Part shown: positions 38,201-50,400 of the stretch, one piece after another
Layout: each line of letters begins with the position of its first letter
Numbering within the stretch: position 1 is the first letter of the stretch
Source: Syngnathus acus
Taxonomy: Eukaryota; Chordata; Actinopteri; Syngnathiformes; Syngnathidae
Assembly: GCF_901709675.1 (NCBI RefSeq)
Contig: NC_051088.1
Span: 16,420,193 to 16,484,192 of the forward strand
Direction: 5' to 3'
Length of the DNA stretch: 64,000 nucleotides
Notes under the pieces: model-generated
The model's input: only the letters and a program-made list of their open reading frames with translations
The model's database searches: none
What the model was told of the DNA's origin: nothing
Program-made: the position numbers and the translations under genes

Positions 38201-41200
38201 AAAATAATGTTTGCTTTTATGTTTGTTTCAGAGAATGTTTACTTACGTAAAGGGGAGTTTGCAATTTAAAAATTACTATCGATAAAAACCTGACAGTTTC
38301 CGATCTTGTTCGATCTTTAAGAAACCACCACGCTAGAGGACAAACAACCAATCAGAGATAGAAGGTGCGTGTGCCTGATGAGAAGTAATTTATTGTAATT
38401 TCGCTGGCACAATCCTGTCACCTTTTTTCGCGGGGGTGTAGGGATTTAGGAACTTTGCTGAAACTATCACGGAATATCCAATATTCAATAGACAATGGAC
38501 AGATCCCGAGACAAAACAAGGATGCACAGAGGTGGAGGGACTACCTCTGGTTCCTAAAAGAATTCAGAAGTGATGCATAATCAGCAACAGTTCTCCTTAA
38601 CAGGTAAGTATATGATCATTTTAATTTGCACTCAAAGTGCTTCATAAAATCAATGGTACATTCCAAAAAAGAAACCTTAGTATGTTATACTACCAAAAAT
38701 GTCAGTTGAATAAGGACTACTGCTTTTTTTCCCACAAGTATCTGTGCTTCTCGCGTGTCAGTGCCTTTGTCACCTCCAGATTATTACCATTGACAAACAT
38801 GCCATACAAGCATTTTTTTCCCCCCTGTTACTAAGTATGCAGGTTGAGTGCATCCACATGCATCAAGCTACAGACAGAAAACAAAGTCATGCACATGCAG
38901 TCATGTTTGACTAAATTGTACCTGAAAGGCTGGGCCTCTGGGAGAAATGCGATTGGTCAGATACCCCGGACTGCTTGTTTCCTTTTGCGTATGGTCCCTC
39001 ATCTGAGGAGACAGCAAGGAGGTATGTTAAGAGGCACTGTGGCTCAATGAGGAGAAAATCTCTGAGGCAGATGGCCAAATGAACAAACCATTATGCACCT
39101 CATGACAGATGCTCACGCTTTTATTAGCCTCAACTGCACCTTGGCTAATGCGGGGGCTGGCTGCATAGTGGGGGCACTTTGATTCGAATGAGTCAGTACG
39201 CAGCTTAATCCGTGATGTACTTTCTGTACGAGAATGATCGGTCCTAGCTCAGCCCTACACAAGCTTATGAAAAGGTCAGATGGAGAAAAAATGTTGAGGA
39301 TCTATTCATGACAAGAATGTATTTTCAGCAAGAGGGTTTTATGCCACCACTTGAGCCTGAGGATTCTCCTGATGCAACAGCACGCGGTTAATGGACTGTT
39401 TGGTGCATGGGGAGAAAAATCATCATTTTCGAGTCATTTAGAGCCGCAGCCACGATAAATGCTCAATTTGCTCTGCAGGGGAGAAAGTGTTTCTTGCTCC
39501 TTCCATTCCTGAAACATATTGTATGTACGTTAGCTGTGCTTCTCATTGGCCCAATGATTTGACATACTGGGCCCTATTTTTGTGCTCAGCGCTAATCTGG
39601 TACAAATCACAATCTGTGTGTAAGGGTGATGATTTTTTTTTCATTGGTATTTTGGTAGAAAAGGTTGTGCACCATTACAGCAGGGTCTGGCAAATTTCCA
39701 AACACGGTAAACTAGACTTGACAATGAAGACGTGCCGAGCTCACGTGTGCCTGTCTACAGAAATGTGGTTCTCTGGAAGCTCACCGTGTTTTAATAATGA
39801 CAGAACAACGTGTCAAGAATGATAAAGAGCTGCACGTGTCAAGCCTCGATGGATCGAAACGTGCTTGACGATGTCATCACAATCAAAACTGTCATGCTCA
39901 ATCGGTCAATCCCTCAGTATTCTTGTGAGATTTCTTGTGACAGATACTATTGTTAATTCATGGACTGCGAAAAAGAATAATGATTAAAAAAAAAAAAAAA
40001 ACGTTTGCCGTGTTTTGCAATGCTGGATATATTTCTTCTCAGGAAAAAAAAACAGGTGTGATTTTTATTATGAGTGTAACCAGTCCATCCATCCAAAAAA
40101 AACAGCACCCATAGATTTTGGTCACTAAGGAGCATTTGTGTGCACATGAAGTGTTTTTCCGAACTGATTGGATGGAAAGCTTCAAGTCTTCATCCGGCCA
40201 TCACTTGCTCTCAAGTCAAAACAAAAAAGCAGCTTGCATTTTGAAAAAACGCTGTGGATTTATTGTGATTCCAGAAGTGTAGATGGAACAACAATGGGTG
40301 CTGCTACTCGACTGTCTCTCTTACTTCGCTTGAAGAAAAGAACAAAGACAAAAAGCAATCTAGAGGGCAGTTGGAGGTTTGTGTACATTGCTCAAGGGTT
40401 TCTCAGCTGTACTCAAGAAGTAAGCTGGCACTTCTCCAGCACGTTTTGAACCTGCCATCTTTTGGTCAGCAAGCCAAGACCTAACGGCCAAAACCGAGCA
40501 ACCCACTAAGGACCCAACTGCTGTGAGGGAGGGCTTCAAACTCAAAAGTCACAGAGGCTGTCGAAGCATTTGTGCTCTGAAACCTCTGACCTGGATACAA
40601 AGACTCGAGAAGTAAAATCTTTGCTTTTCACCCAGCCCTATGAGTCATACTTAACTCACAGAAATATCTTTGTTTATTTCCCCGTGATGTAAAGAAGACA
40701 CATTAGCATACTATGGTATTTTACACACATCCTTGCACAAATTCCCAGCGTGCTCGCCCAAAGGTACGAGTGCCACATCACAAAGATGTTATCTTGGGCA
40801 AAAATCTTAATACCACACAGATTCCTGGGGGCCTTGACAGTCCAGCAGCTGTCATTGCAGTCAAAAGGCAACATTAGCTGTAGGTTACGAGGATGGCCAC
40901 GTGATGGGCCACCACTGTAGCCTTCCATCCTGAGGCTGAGCAGAAGCATCACTCGCCCTCAAGATGCTCCGCTCAAGCTGATTAATAACTGACTGCGAGT
41001 TTGCCAGAAGAGCTGCATGTCATCACAATTCTAATTGTGGAGTCTATGATGAATATACATAAGAGGAATAAATTAACTGCCGGTTTAATTCAGAGCACTC
41101 GGTGCCATGCGCATTAGGATGGAGGTTAAATATGTGGCAAGTGGGCGGGGGTGTGGCAAAAATGTGCCGATGAGGTCATGATGCTATTTTCAGATGTCAA

Positions 41201-41458
41201 ACCTGATTCGCAAACGGGCCTAGTTCAATTCTATATCGGTCGACATTACAGTTGGCAGGAGGGCGCGAGGCGCCGGCTAGACGCGCTTGCTGACGCTGCC
41301 TTCTCCCGCAATATATTTAGTCTCGACAACGGTGGCGTTAAACTGTAACAATCCTCTCGCCCCAAATCCTCTTGGATGGCACCAAAGATGACACATGGTG
41401 AAGATGAAGCGTGGCTTGTCTTACCGTTCTTAGAGTCTCTCCTCAGACCACACAGCAT
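23268..41458 (-). CDS. grip2: Glutamate receptor-interacting protein 2 (seven-PDZ scaffold)
   Basis: Synaptic scaffold of the GRIP/ABP family, known to bind AMPA-receptor C-termini and cargo adaptors. The 23 coding exons, 5' to 3' on the minus strand, are 41458-41425, 37846-37711, 36837-36692, 36244-36161, 36089-36014, 35193-35048, 34558-34411, 34327-34158, 31311-31183, 30353-30192, 29837-29651, 28415-28270, 28203-28123, 27994-27931, 27646-27501, 27298-27154, 26895-26696, 26568-26386, 26282-26147, 25498-25393, 25288-25088, 24414-24268 and 23468-23268. They total 3174 nt, or 1057 aa. All seven PDZ domains are present: about residues 15-100, 115-205, 210-310, 415-520, 525-617, 620-705 and 945-1030, with carboxylate loops such as [23 protein letters not shown] and [12 protein letters not shown]-specific linker text also matches ([33 protein letters not shown]; the [14 protein letters not shown] block). 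It starts with a short Cys-containing N-terminus, [11 protein letters not shown]. The exon 17 donor is weak (GTGTGA) and was placed by reading frame. Confidence 0.95.
30112..30180. repeat. (TCCA)n / (TGGA)n microsatellite beside a grip2 splice donor
   Basis: About 17 TCCA units. On the grip2 strand the run begins 11 nt downstream of the exon 10 / intron boundary (exon ends at 30192, donor GTATGACAAAT). Read-through of the donor would encode a Met-Asp-Gly-Trp repeat, which is not expected to be real protein. Confidence 0.95.
30675..30790 (-). mobile_element. Truncated copy of the SINE-type repeat in a grip2 intron
   Basis: The stretch 'ttccatccatgcattctctgaaccgc' followed by 'tgaactgggcaactgccaatcacagg' matches, in the same minus orientation, the 3' part of the fish repeat whose longer relative is at 7197-7508. 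Only the tail-proximal part is preserved. Confidence 0.45.
31768..31841 (-). mobile_element. hAT-type element terminal fragment in a grip2 intron
   Basis: 'ggtgtcaaacctaaggc', then 'gcgggccag', then 'ttcattctatgtggccc' aligns by eye with the reverse complement of the right end of the 19678-20015 element ('ggtgtcaaaatcaaggc', 'gggccag', 'gtcattttatgtggccc'). It is a fragment of the same family in the opposite orientation. The other end was not found. Confidence 0.5.
33191..33527 (+). mobile_element. Solo LTR of an LTR retrotransposon, with 5-bp target-site duplication
   Basis: The 337-bp unit starts TGTCACGACTC and ends GATCCTGACA, so it has TGTCA...TGACA inverted ends. It is flanked by perfect CAGCT repeats (33186-33190 and 33528-33532). 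Inside is a TATA-like GTGTATTTAAG (about 33310) and, later, an AATTAAACCC poly(A)-type motif (about 33478), in the order expected of an LTR in plus orientation. No internal retrotransposon sequence follows, so recombination between two LTRs probably removed it. It lies in the intron between grip2 exons 8 and 9, antisense to the gene. Confidence 0.85.
37847..41424 (-). other. grip2: grip2 first coding intron (about 3.6 kb)
   Basis: The largest grip2 intron, separating the 34-nt first coding exon from PDZ1. Exon 1 (ending AAG AAC G) joins exon 2 (AA GAG TGC CGA) in frame with no additional exon needed. Longer family isoforms carry extra N-terminal residues here, but I could not find a supporting exon. 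No other gene or intact repeat was recognised. Confidence 0.6.
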
Positions 41459-44300
41459 GGCTGCAGCTCCCTTTGGAAAGTCACCTTGTTGATAGTAAGT
41501 CCACCTGAGGAATAAGTTGGTGACTGGGACGTTTCACCTGCTCAGATACAAGAGGCAACCCATCTTTGTCCCTCTCTTTATCCGTGCCTAAGTCAAGACC
41601 TGTTCCTCCAAATGTCTCAGTTGGTACTTAGATGCCCAAAAACCAAGTCTATCAAATTCTGGTTTTGCAAAAAATCCCCCAAAAGGAGATAAACGCATTC
41701 CTTTCTTGCCATTCTCTTGCAAAATGTTGGTCTCTTTCCACTGGATTTATCATTCCCCTTCTCATGTGCTCACAGACTCACACATAACCCTCTCTCTCAG
41801 GCGCACACACACACACACACACATAGACACACACTCACTCTCTTTGCCAGAGGGGCTCAGTGAGGCGGGAGCACACCACTGTCACTGCTCCCTCCCCCTA
41901 CACACAAACGCACGCTCACACGCACAGTTTTCACCTACCAAATCAAACAAGCGTCATTATACGTGCACATCCACCCACACGCTGAAACTTCACGTATCAA
42001 TTGCTCACCACGTGCACAACAGTACACAACAGCATATGTGCAATTCCAGAGGGGTAATCATGTGTGATCGTGTGGTTTGAATGATGAGGAAGACATTTGG
42101 CCTGACATTCGAGCCATCTGAAGAGAGAAGGCAACAGATCTGTTGGCACAACCGCTGCTACACCTGTCGAAACATTTGTCACACGCGCACTCCTCCACGC
42201 CTGTCACTTCCTGAGCCCAGCTGAGCAGAGTCAAACTGCGTTCACACACAGATGCAGGCCCGGAGTGGACAATCTGGAGCCCTGGGAGAATCCCCGGTGG
42301 GCCGGGCTGCTTTATGGGGTCCTTTTGGGGTGGCTATACCAAAAAGCCAATTCTTATGATCTGCTTGTTTGTTTCAAAATCATCAGATAGTGTTTGGGCA
42401 GTCCTCACTTTGTTTTCATTGCAATTATATTTCCAAATTGAATGTGGAGGCTAGGCCAGTTTGATGCATATATATATATATAGCACAGGCTATACTGCAT
42501 ATATATTTTGTTATGAGAATTTTTGTGATGTTCTTTAACGTACCTGTTACTGTGTGGTGAACATAAAGTGCATTGGAAGTGGTGTGAATTGGTTTCAAAT
42601 AACAGGAAGTGACAAGGTGGCTGCCTAAATGTTGCTGAATTAAAAATGTTTTATAAATCTGCGTTGTTACAGTAAGCGTTTAGTCATGTCATAAACACTT
42701 CCTGCCTATAATATTGTCCATTTTAATGAATTATTTTCATAATATGAATTTTGTTGTTGGAGGGAATGATAAATTATTTTAGATTGATACAAAAATAACC
42801 GTAAAATTATATATATTCGTTAAAACATGAAGAACTCATGTGGGAAGGTCTGAGCCAGGAAACCCCAGGGCTAAAATTAAGTCCCACTCAGGCCTTGCAC
42901 ACGTGCAACAATGTTTAGACGCAGGCAGCTCTTTAACAAAAATTCAAGAGAGGTCAGGCTAATTTCCAGAGGTTACAAACAATTCCTCATTTCTGCACTA
43001 GACCCATTTAGTCAGCTGTTCCACTTGTTATAAAACACTTAGCTGAGGGTAATTTCCTCTGGGAGCTTTTTATTCCTCTCTAATAGCCTATTAATCACCA
43101 GCTGCATGAAGGGAATCAGGAAATGGAATATTGACGCTGCGGTGATTACAAGAAAACCTCTGGAAGTAGATGACAAATGTAATAAAAACAAACACTAATG
43201 TATGGTTTTTTCATCTCTGAAAAGAGAACCACCATTACTCAGGGTAAAAACACAGTTCAAACTCCCTTTCAAAGCAAGTTTACATTGCGTTACATCAGTG
43301 GTGGATCATCAGGGCCAGCAAGGTCTTCTCTGCTTGCCGTAACACTTTCAGAAGCACTGGCCTAAATTCTCTCATACATTTGGTGCTTTGAGATATGACC
43401 TTAATTTGTTCCGTGACCACGCTAGTCACTCAAAATACAAAAAAATATATAGTAATGGTTTAATTTCATGTAAAAAACAAACTAAAACGTTCTTGCATTG
43501 CAATTTAATAATAAAAGAAACACTTTTTAAAAAATAAATGAATTAATTAATAAAATTAAAATGATATATTTTTTAAATCCTCGAAAGACACAAAACAAAA
43601 AATAATAAAATAAAAAATTACATTTTTTTAAATCCTCGAACATGACCTTCCATTTTTCATCACACATCAGCTCATCTACATTAATCTGACCAGGCTGCCA
43701 TCTTGCGGTAGTAAGGTGCAAATGCAACTTAAAACAAACGACGTCATCTAAGAAGATGCTACACTAAAAACAGTCCAGTCGATCCAATGTACACAATCCA
43801 CACGGCAAGAATAAATGATTACAAATGCCATTTAGTGAGCTTTTTTTTTTCTTTTTCAAATCCATGCATGGACTCTGTATTCGTGCATTCAGTGGACGCC
43901 TATATTAATATAGTCAATAATTATTGACTTTATATTACAGAAACAATTATGTTATATTACACAACTAAGGTACTTATAATTTATATATGATATTTGATAT
44001 TTTTTTGTATCATTTATAATAGACTTATTTGAAATATTTGTAATCATGCTCTGAAGTTGCGTCTCTCAACATAGAACATGCAACCATGTGACTAAAAACT
44101 GTCATCGAGGGAAAAAAAATAGTATAGAGCGAATTGCTGTTGCAAAAAAATAAAATGACAATTAAAGCTTTTTTTTTCAAGTATGTTCTAAACCAGTTTG
44201 CGCAGCAACATGACAAGCATGTATTAGTGCAAAAACTATGACTTTCGGATTGGTTTGCCAGCTATCCTGGGATTATTCAAATACAAGTTAATTGTAAAGG
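41459..44300. other. grip2 5' flank and intergenic DNA
   Basis: The grip2 ATG context (CTGCAGCCATGC) is preceded on the minus strand by a possible acceptor (TTCCTCAG then GTGGAC, near 41506), so a separate 5' UTR exon may lie upstream. The rest holds a short AC repeat (about 41805-41822), a TA run (about 42470-42482), a possible repeat scrap near 42260-42330 ('cccggtgggccgggct') and strongly AT-rich sequence. No other gene was recognised. Confidence 0.45.
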
Positions 44301-44397
44301 ATTTAGTCAGCAATATTTATTTGAAATGTTTTTGGGGTCCTTTAATAACAAATGCGTAAAATACAGTAAAATATGAGGTGACAAATAAAATAGTTTT

Positions 44398-44898
44398 GTG
44401 TCTTGTGTGTTTCAGTTTGTACCTTTTGTCCTCGCGCGTACGATGCCCAGTCGACATCGGAGTGAAAAGGAGAACATCCTCCTCTTCCCTCCTGCAGAGT
44501 GGCCATTTCTTCTCAGAAGGTCGGACTGTGAGAAGCCAAACGAGACTTGCTTCGGTGTGAGGTGGCTTTTTCCAAATATGAGCCTCGTTGACATGTTCAT
44601 TGTCTTGACCTATGACAAGAACCCAACAGATTCTTCTACTTTCCTGAATGAGTCTTTGCCAAAAATCCTTGTCCCTTCCAGTATCCAAGTGTGGCTTAAA
44701 GACTCAGATATTGGTTTAGCTCCTCTCCTCCTCGCTCGACAAGGTGACCAGCAGATCATATTTTTGTGTGCATCCCTGGCACTATGGAGGTGCCAGATGG
44801 CATACGACAAAGGGGCACAGCCTGGCTTCCGTATCGCAATGGAAACTTTCTCTGCGGGGTACCGCCTCTCAACGCCACAATCTGGACACATTTATTGA
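44398..44898 (+). other. Unexplained open frame, 166 codons, function unknown
   Basis: A single open plus-strand frame with an ATG and stop lies in a block more GC-balanced than its AT-rich flanks. The antisense strand is also partly open (123 codons from complement 44688). The predicted peptide has no domain I recognise, no clear signal peptide, and hydrophobic patches such as IFLCASLALW. It lies downstream of the rpl32 3' end. It may be a decayed mobile-element or processed-gene fragment, or chance. I assign no function. Confidence 0.2.
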
Positions 44899-45178
44899 AT
44901 GAAACCATTGTGGGTCTACAGAAATAAGCATGATACAGGATTTGTAGATAAGTCTCAGTGTTAAAAGGGGCTATGAGCATTTCAACAATCCTTTAACGGT
45001 CTTTCCATTTACCACTAGCACTTTTTATTCCCATTAAGAACCACAAACCATATTTTTTTTATAGCAAATGCATATTTACTGACTTGTTTTCCCTCAATTT
45101 CCTTGTCGAACCTTAATTTTATATTAACCAATGAACAGCATAACAAAAAATGCATGGGCAAGATTCTTTTTGAAAGTA

Positions 45179-45184
45179 TTTATT
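45179..45184 (-). terminator. rpl32: rpl32 poly(A) signal
   Basis: On the minus strand AATAAA occurs 14 nt after the rpl32 stop codon (TAAAATGGATGTTCAT then AATAAA). This gives the very short 3' UTR typical of ribosomal protein genes. Confidence 0.75.
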
Positions 45185-45197
45185 ATGAACATCCATT

Positions 45198-46011
<814 letters not shown>

Positions 46012-46543
46012 TCAAACGTTTGAGTTATGCTAACTCTTTGGGGTCATAGCAAGATCCAACCTCACACGATAGATTTAGATATTCAGCACGCAGATCGAAA
46101 CCCGAAACTCAAAAACTAAAATGACGTTGAACCCTAATGACACCGCTTTACAGGCGTGTTGACTATCCCCTTAGCTAAGCTAACATTTTAGTGCTCAGGT
46201 GGACGCGGAGCTACCTAGACTCGAGGTCTTACAAGCCAATTAAATGTACAGTGATGATTATTCTGAAATTACAGCTCCTTTGGCATTTCAGGTACTTGTC
46301 GGAGAATTTCTAATAACAGGCCTCTGCTGAATCTTGACAAGGTATGACATGAAGAACGTCTAGCGGCAGGGCATTAGCTTTAGCACAGGCACATCGCGCT
46401 ACAAAACATCAATCAATGTCGTTCTAAAATGGTTAATTTTATTAGATGCACGCCCAGCAAATGTTAATAATAAATTACATGCACGAATATGGTGCATCAA
46501 AGGGCACAAATTGTGTGGATTGTGACAGATTCCATCGACTCAC

Positions 46544-46596
46544 CCGCCGATGTAGTTCCGAAAGGATCTCCGCCGACACCGGAAAGAAAGAAAAGG
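46544..46596 (-). promoter_or_regulatory. rpl32: rpl32 untranslated first exon with 5'-TOP start
   Basis: On the minus strand the tract CCTTTTCTTTCTTTCCGGTG is a pyrimidine-rich terminal oligopyrimidine start, as in other ribosomal protein mRNAs, where it mediates growth- and mTOR-dependent translation. The exon runs to CATCGGCGG followed by GTGAGT (exon end 46544). Transcription would begin near 46595-46596. There is no TATA box at the usual distance, which is normal for this class. Confidence 0.7.
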
Positions 46597-47410
46597 ACTT
46601 CCGGGAGTGTTGCAAAGCCTCATGGGAACCGTAGTTCACAACAACGGATGTTAATTTACAGCGCCTACTCGTTCGCTCATGCCTGTCACTTAAACTTCCT
46701 CCTCAATCTGAAAACACTTCATATTCGTATTATACTACATAATATAGTATCAAGTTGTTGGCATAATTTGGATGGGTAAACGATTCACAAAATTAGCTGG
46801 AAAATAAATCAAGTCTAAATAATAAATCAATTTTATTGTTAGAAATGGTTTTCCATTTCCAATTTCGCGGACCAACTGTAATACCGCCACGGACCGATAG
46901 AGGGCAGCGGACCACTGATAAATGCGTTGGATGGTCATGCATGACTCGCACGTACGGTGGTCACCTGATGTGCTCTTAGGAGGAAAGAAGCGATCTGGCT
47001 CTCCGAATCGCCAAGCAGAATGAAGAACTACTTTTTAGTGCGAGATATAGTGCGGGACTAGTGATTAAAGGGGTTCGGCCATGTAGTCTTCTCCTCTATC
47101 TCATGCACTTATTTCCTATCTTACAGCCAGTTTTGGTTACCATTGCAAACAAGACCCTTCAGATTTGTAAGAATATACTATGTTCACTTGTTTTCTGGCC
47201 AAAGAGCAGATGTGTGCGCACTTCCGGAACACCCCTTTTTTTCCTGGAAGGGGGGCTGCCAAATGCCAAGCCTCTCGATGTTGGGAAATCGACGTTCGAC
47301 AGCACGTCGTGAATGTTGACCTCTGAATCTCCACTACAATCTGACTCTTTGACCAAGACGGAAACTTTTAGCTGACATTGTGTTTTCTGACGCGTGATAA
47401 AGAAAAAGGT
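46597..47410. promoter_or_regulatory. rpl32-ssuh2 head-to-head intergenic region with possible ssuh2 leader exon
   Basis: rpl32 leaves on the minus strand from about 46596 and ssuh2 runs on the plus strand. The interval contains no coding exon. Its right part (about 47230-47408) ends in GATAAAGAAAAAG then GTAAAT, a plausible donor for an ssuh2 5' UTR exon that would splice to the acceptor before 47478. A short stretch near 46865-46915 ('gcggaccaactg...cacggaccg...agcggaccactg') looks like a repeat scrap. Confidence 0.4.
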
Positions 47411-47495
47411 AAATGATTTGTTTTTTGGTCATATATTGGTGGCAAAGCGCCTGTAAAGCTTCTTTGCGTTTTGACAGAACATCCACCACATCAAC

Positions 47496-50400
47496 ATGGA
47501 CTACAAGCCAATCATAAAGTGAGTTTTTGCAAGTTTTTGTTCTGTAAAATAACACATCTCGTGACTGATCGTTCCGTTATGGCCTCCTCTTAACTTTCGT
47601 TTTCTATTCCACCCATGCAGCGACGCAACAGCGAGTTACGGCGTGGCCAATCCGGGTTACATCCAAGCTGTCAGCGGTCCTTCTGGTATGCGCGATGATG
47701 GTGTTTTCACGGGGCCTTACAACGTTGCTCAACCGGGAGTGTGTCCGTTTAAGAAGATATGTAATCGCACACTTCCGTGCAACATACGTCACCCATGTGT
47801 TCACATTGTGGGTTTAGCGTCCTATGACAACAGCGGTGTGTTTTACGAGGGCTTTTGTGGGCTTCAACTACCACTCAGTATTTTGTTTTGTTTACAAACA
47901 TCTGTAATGGATTATAACATCGGAGAGGGGCAAGGTAAGTCACAATACACACACTCGCTCACGTTTTCATCGTCGTGGAAGTTGGACCGGGTTCCTCATA
48001 AAACCTGGAACTTCGTTAGTTCGGGTTACGCAACCATTCGTAACTTAGATCAATTTTTTTGTGTTACCCATTTGTGTATCATATGAAAATTTTTGCTTTA
48101 ATGGAAATGTGAGCGTTTTCTTGAACTGGTTCCTCTGGTTTTTTTCTTTTTTCTTCTAGCAATGTTTGCCCCACCCGCGCCAGACTCTCAAGGGCCGAGC
48201 GCTCCACCTGCGAACATGTTTGACAACATGCCCGGCTATGAAGGCACTGTGGCTGGCGGAGGAGGTCAGTTTTGCGCCGTAGCCACATAACTGCACATCA
48301 AAAGCTCCTCATACTATCTGTCGTATTATTAAAGTGTCACATAATGGTATTACACATCAAAAGCTCCTCATACTATCTTCAAACATTGTGTCCATCACTC
48401 CAGCCATGCACAATTTTATTTTTCTGCCGTTTAGAATGTCTTCTTTTGCTTTGAGAAGAATGGTGTGTTGATCGCATGTCTGTCCGCCAGGCAAATAGTG
48501 GTGCACAATTGACACAAACAAGAGACCTAATGAGATCAAGATGGACATTACTGGAAAAAGAAGCTTTTATATACAACCTCTCGTTACAACAACAAAGAAC
48601 AAATGTCAAAAGGAATGCACATGATTTCTCTTTTAAGTTTAAGGCAGTCGATCTGGCTCTTAACGAAAGAAATAGAGCTGCTGCAGCTACTGTAGAGGTT
48701 ACTTCCAGCCACTAGAGGGCACTGTGCTATTGTTGATGACATCTTGTTGCGTCACCTTTTTCAGTATTTTTGTACCGGGTCATGTCTTCTCCGGTGCTTT
48801 ATGCTCTGAAGACGCACTTTAGCTTGTCGGGGCGTTCGTCAGCAATGATTAGTTTTTTTTTTTTTTTTTTGTTCAAACACAAGAATATTACTATTAAGAC
48901 AAATGGTGAGTGGAAATGGTCTTTAAATGCAGTTTAGTTCCATTATTTTTAATTCATGTGACCCTGTTTCGCAATACAGCCACGTGCAATACGTATGAAA
49001 ACTATGCTAATTCCCCATCCTGGTTGTAGGTGGATTTCTGCCTCCTCCAATGCCAACGCAACCGACTCCACTGCCGCAACCAGGACCTGAACAACCACAA
49101 TGGAAGTAATGCTCAAACGTTTTCTCTAGTCTAACACAAAACAAGGGTGTGTGCAGCTAAGCTAATATGGAATCCGTGCATGTCATGTCTGCTCACAGTA
49201 TTCCATCAATAAGTGAGACTACAGCGCGGGAGGCTTTTGGACTGTGGGTCTCCAGCAAGTGTTGTTATAGTTCAGCACCAGTCAAAGATGGAGTGATCAC
49301 CAACATGGAGGCTTTCAATACATACAGGGTAAAAGGAAGACCAAATAAAAAAAAAATACAGTTGAATTTGACCATGCAATTTCAGAGTATGATCTTATTT
49401 TTATTTTTATTTTTTTTAGTACCGGCTGGAAACTTTCACTGAATCGAGATCCACTGAGTGGAGTCACGAACCATATATTGGTACGTCACACTTGTTTAGC
49501 TTTAACAGTTGCTTATTGAAAATATTGTTGCCTATCTGTTTAGCTGTGCTCTGCTCTGTCAGCTATTTAAGGTAGCATCAATACAGTTATCTTCCCTCTG
49601 CAATGTTATTTTCTTTGGATCAGGCCAGCCAGTGGATGCATACGCCCAAGCTCCTCCAGGTCCCTGGGATATTCCTGCTACAGCCCCCAGTTATTTTAAA
49701 GATAGTAAACAGATCATCAAAGTTCCCTACACTTCATCTATGAAGGTTCATAATTACCTCATGTCATGCTAATCAAGTTCCAACAAGAGCTGCTGTGTCT
49801 TTTTTTTTTCCCCTAATGTGAATCAATTTATCAACAGTGCTGTCATGTTTGCGTGGGAGCGGGGCGGGCACCTTGCAAAGACTGTACCGGTGCGGGCAAT
49901 GTAAGTCATAATTACAAGTCACATTGGTGGAAGTGACCTTTAGTAATACTGTCCAACCGCTGGATTTCTTTCTTTTCTGACAGAAAATATGTTGGGTGTG
50001 CAATGGAGCTGGTTTCCGCCACGGAAATGAGCGATGCAATCATTGTTTTGGAAGAGGGCGGGAAAAGTACGTCGAACGTTCTTTCCGAAACTTTTCTCTC
50101 CAAAATATGTTTTATAATCCCTTAAATTGACAATGTTTCACTCCACTGTTTTGCAGCTGCAACGGCTGCCAGGGGCAAGGATTCAGACAGTGCCCTACGT
50201 GTCATGGAAAACAGCAGCTTTTAGTCTATATCAACCTCACGATAGAATGGTGCTGATTCCTTTACCGTCAGACTTTTAATAAGGCGCTAAGTAATAGCAA
50301 GTTATATATATATATATTATATATTTCAGGACCAGCCACTCTGATGACTATGTTGTGGAGCAATGCAGTGGACTTAAATTGGATAACCTTAGCAAAGTGT

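Noticed and set aside
42260-42330. GC-rich repeat scrap ('cccggtgggccgggct')
   Set aside because: Resembles a fish interspersed repeat but is too short and has no ends to define an element.
46245-46335. C/D snoRNA-like boxes (gtgatga ... ctga) in the rpl32 first intron
   Set aside because: The boxes are on the strand opposite to rpl32, spacing is loose, and no terminal stem is evident. Ribosomal-protein introns often host snoRNAs, but the signal here is too weak to annotate.
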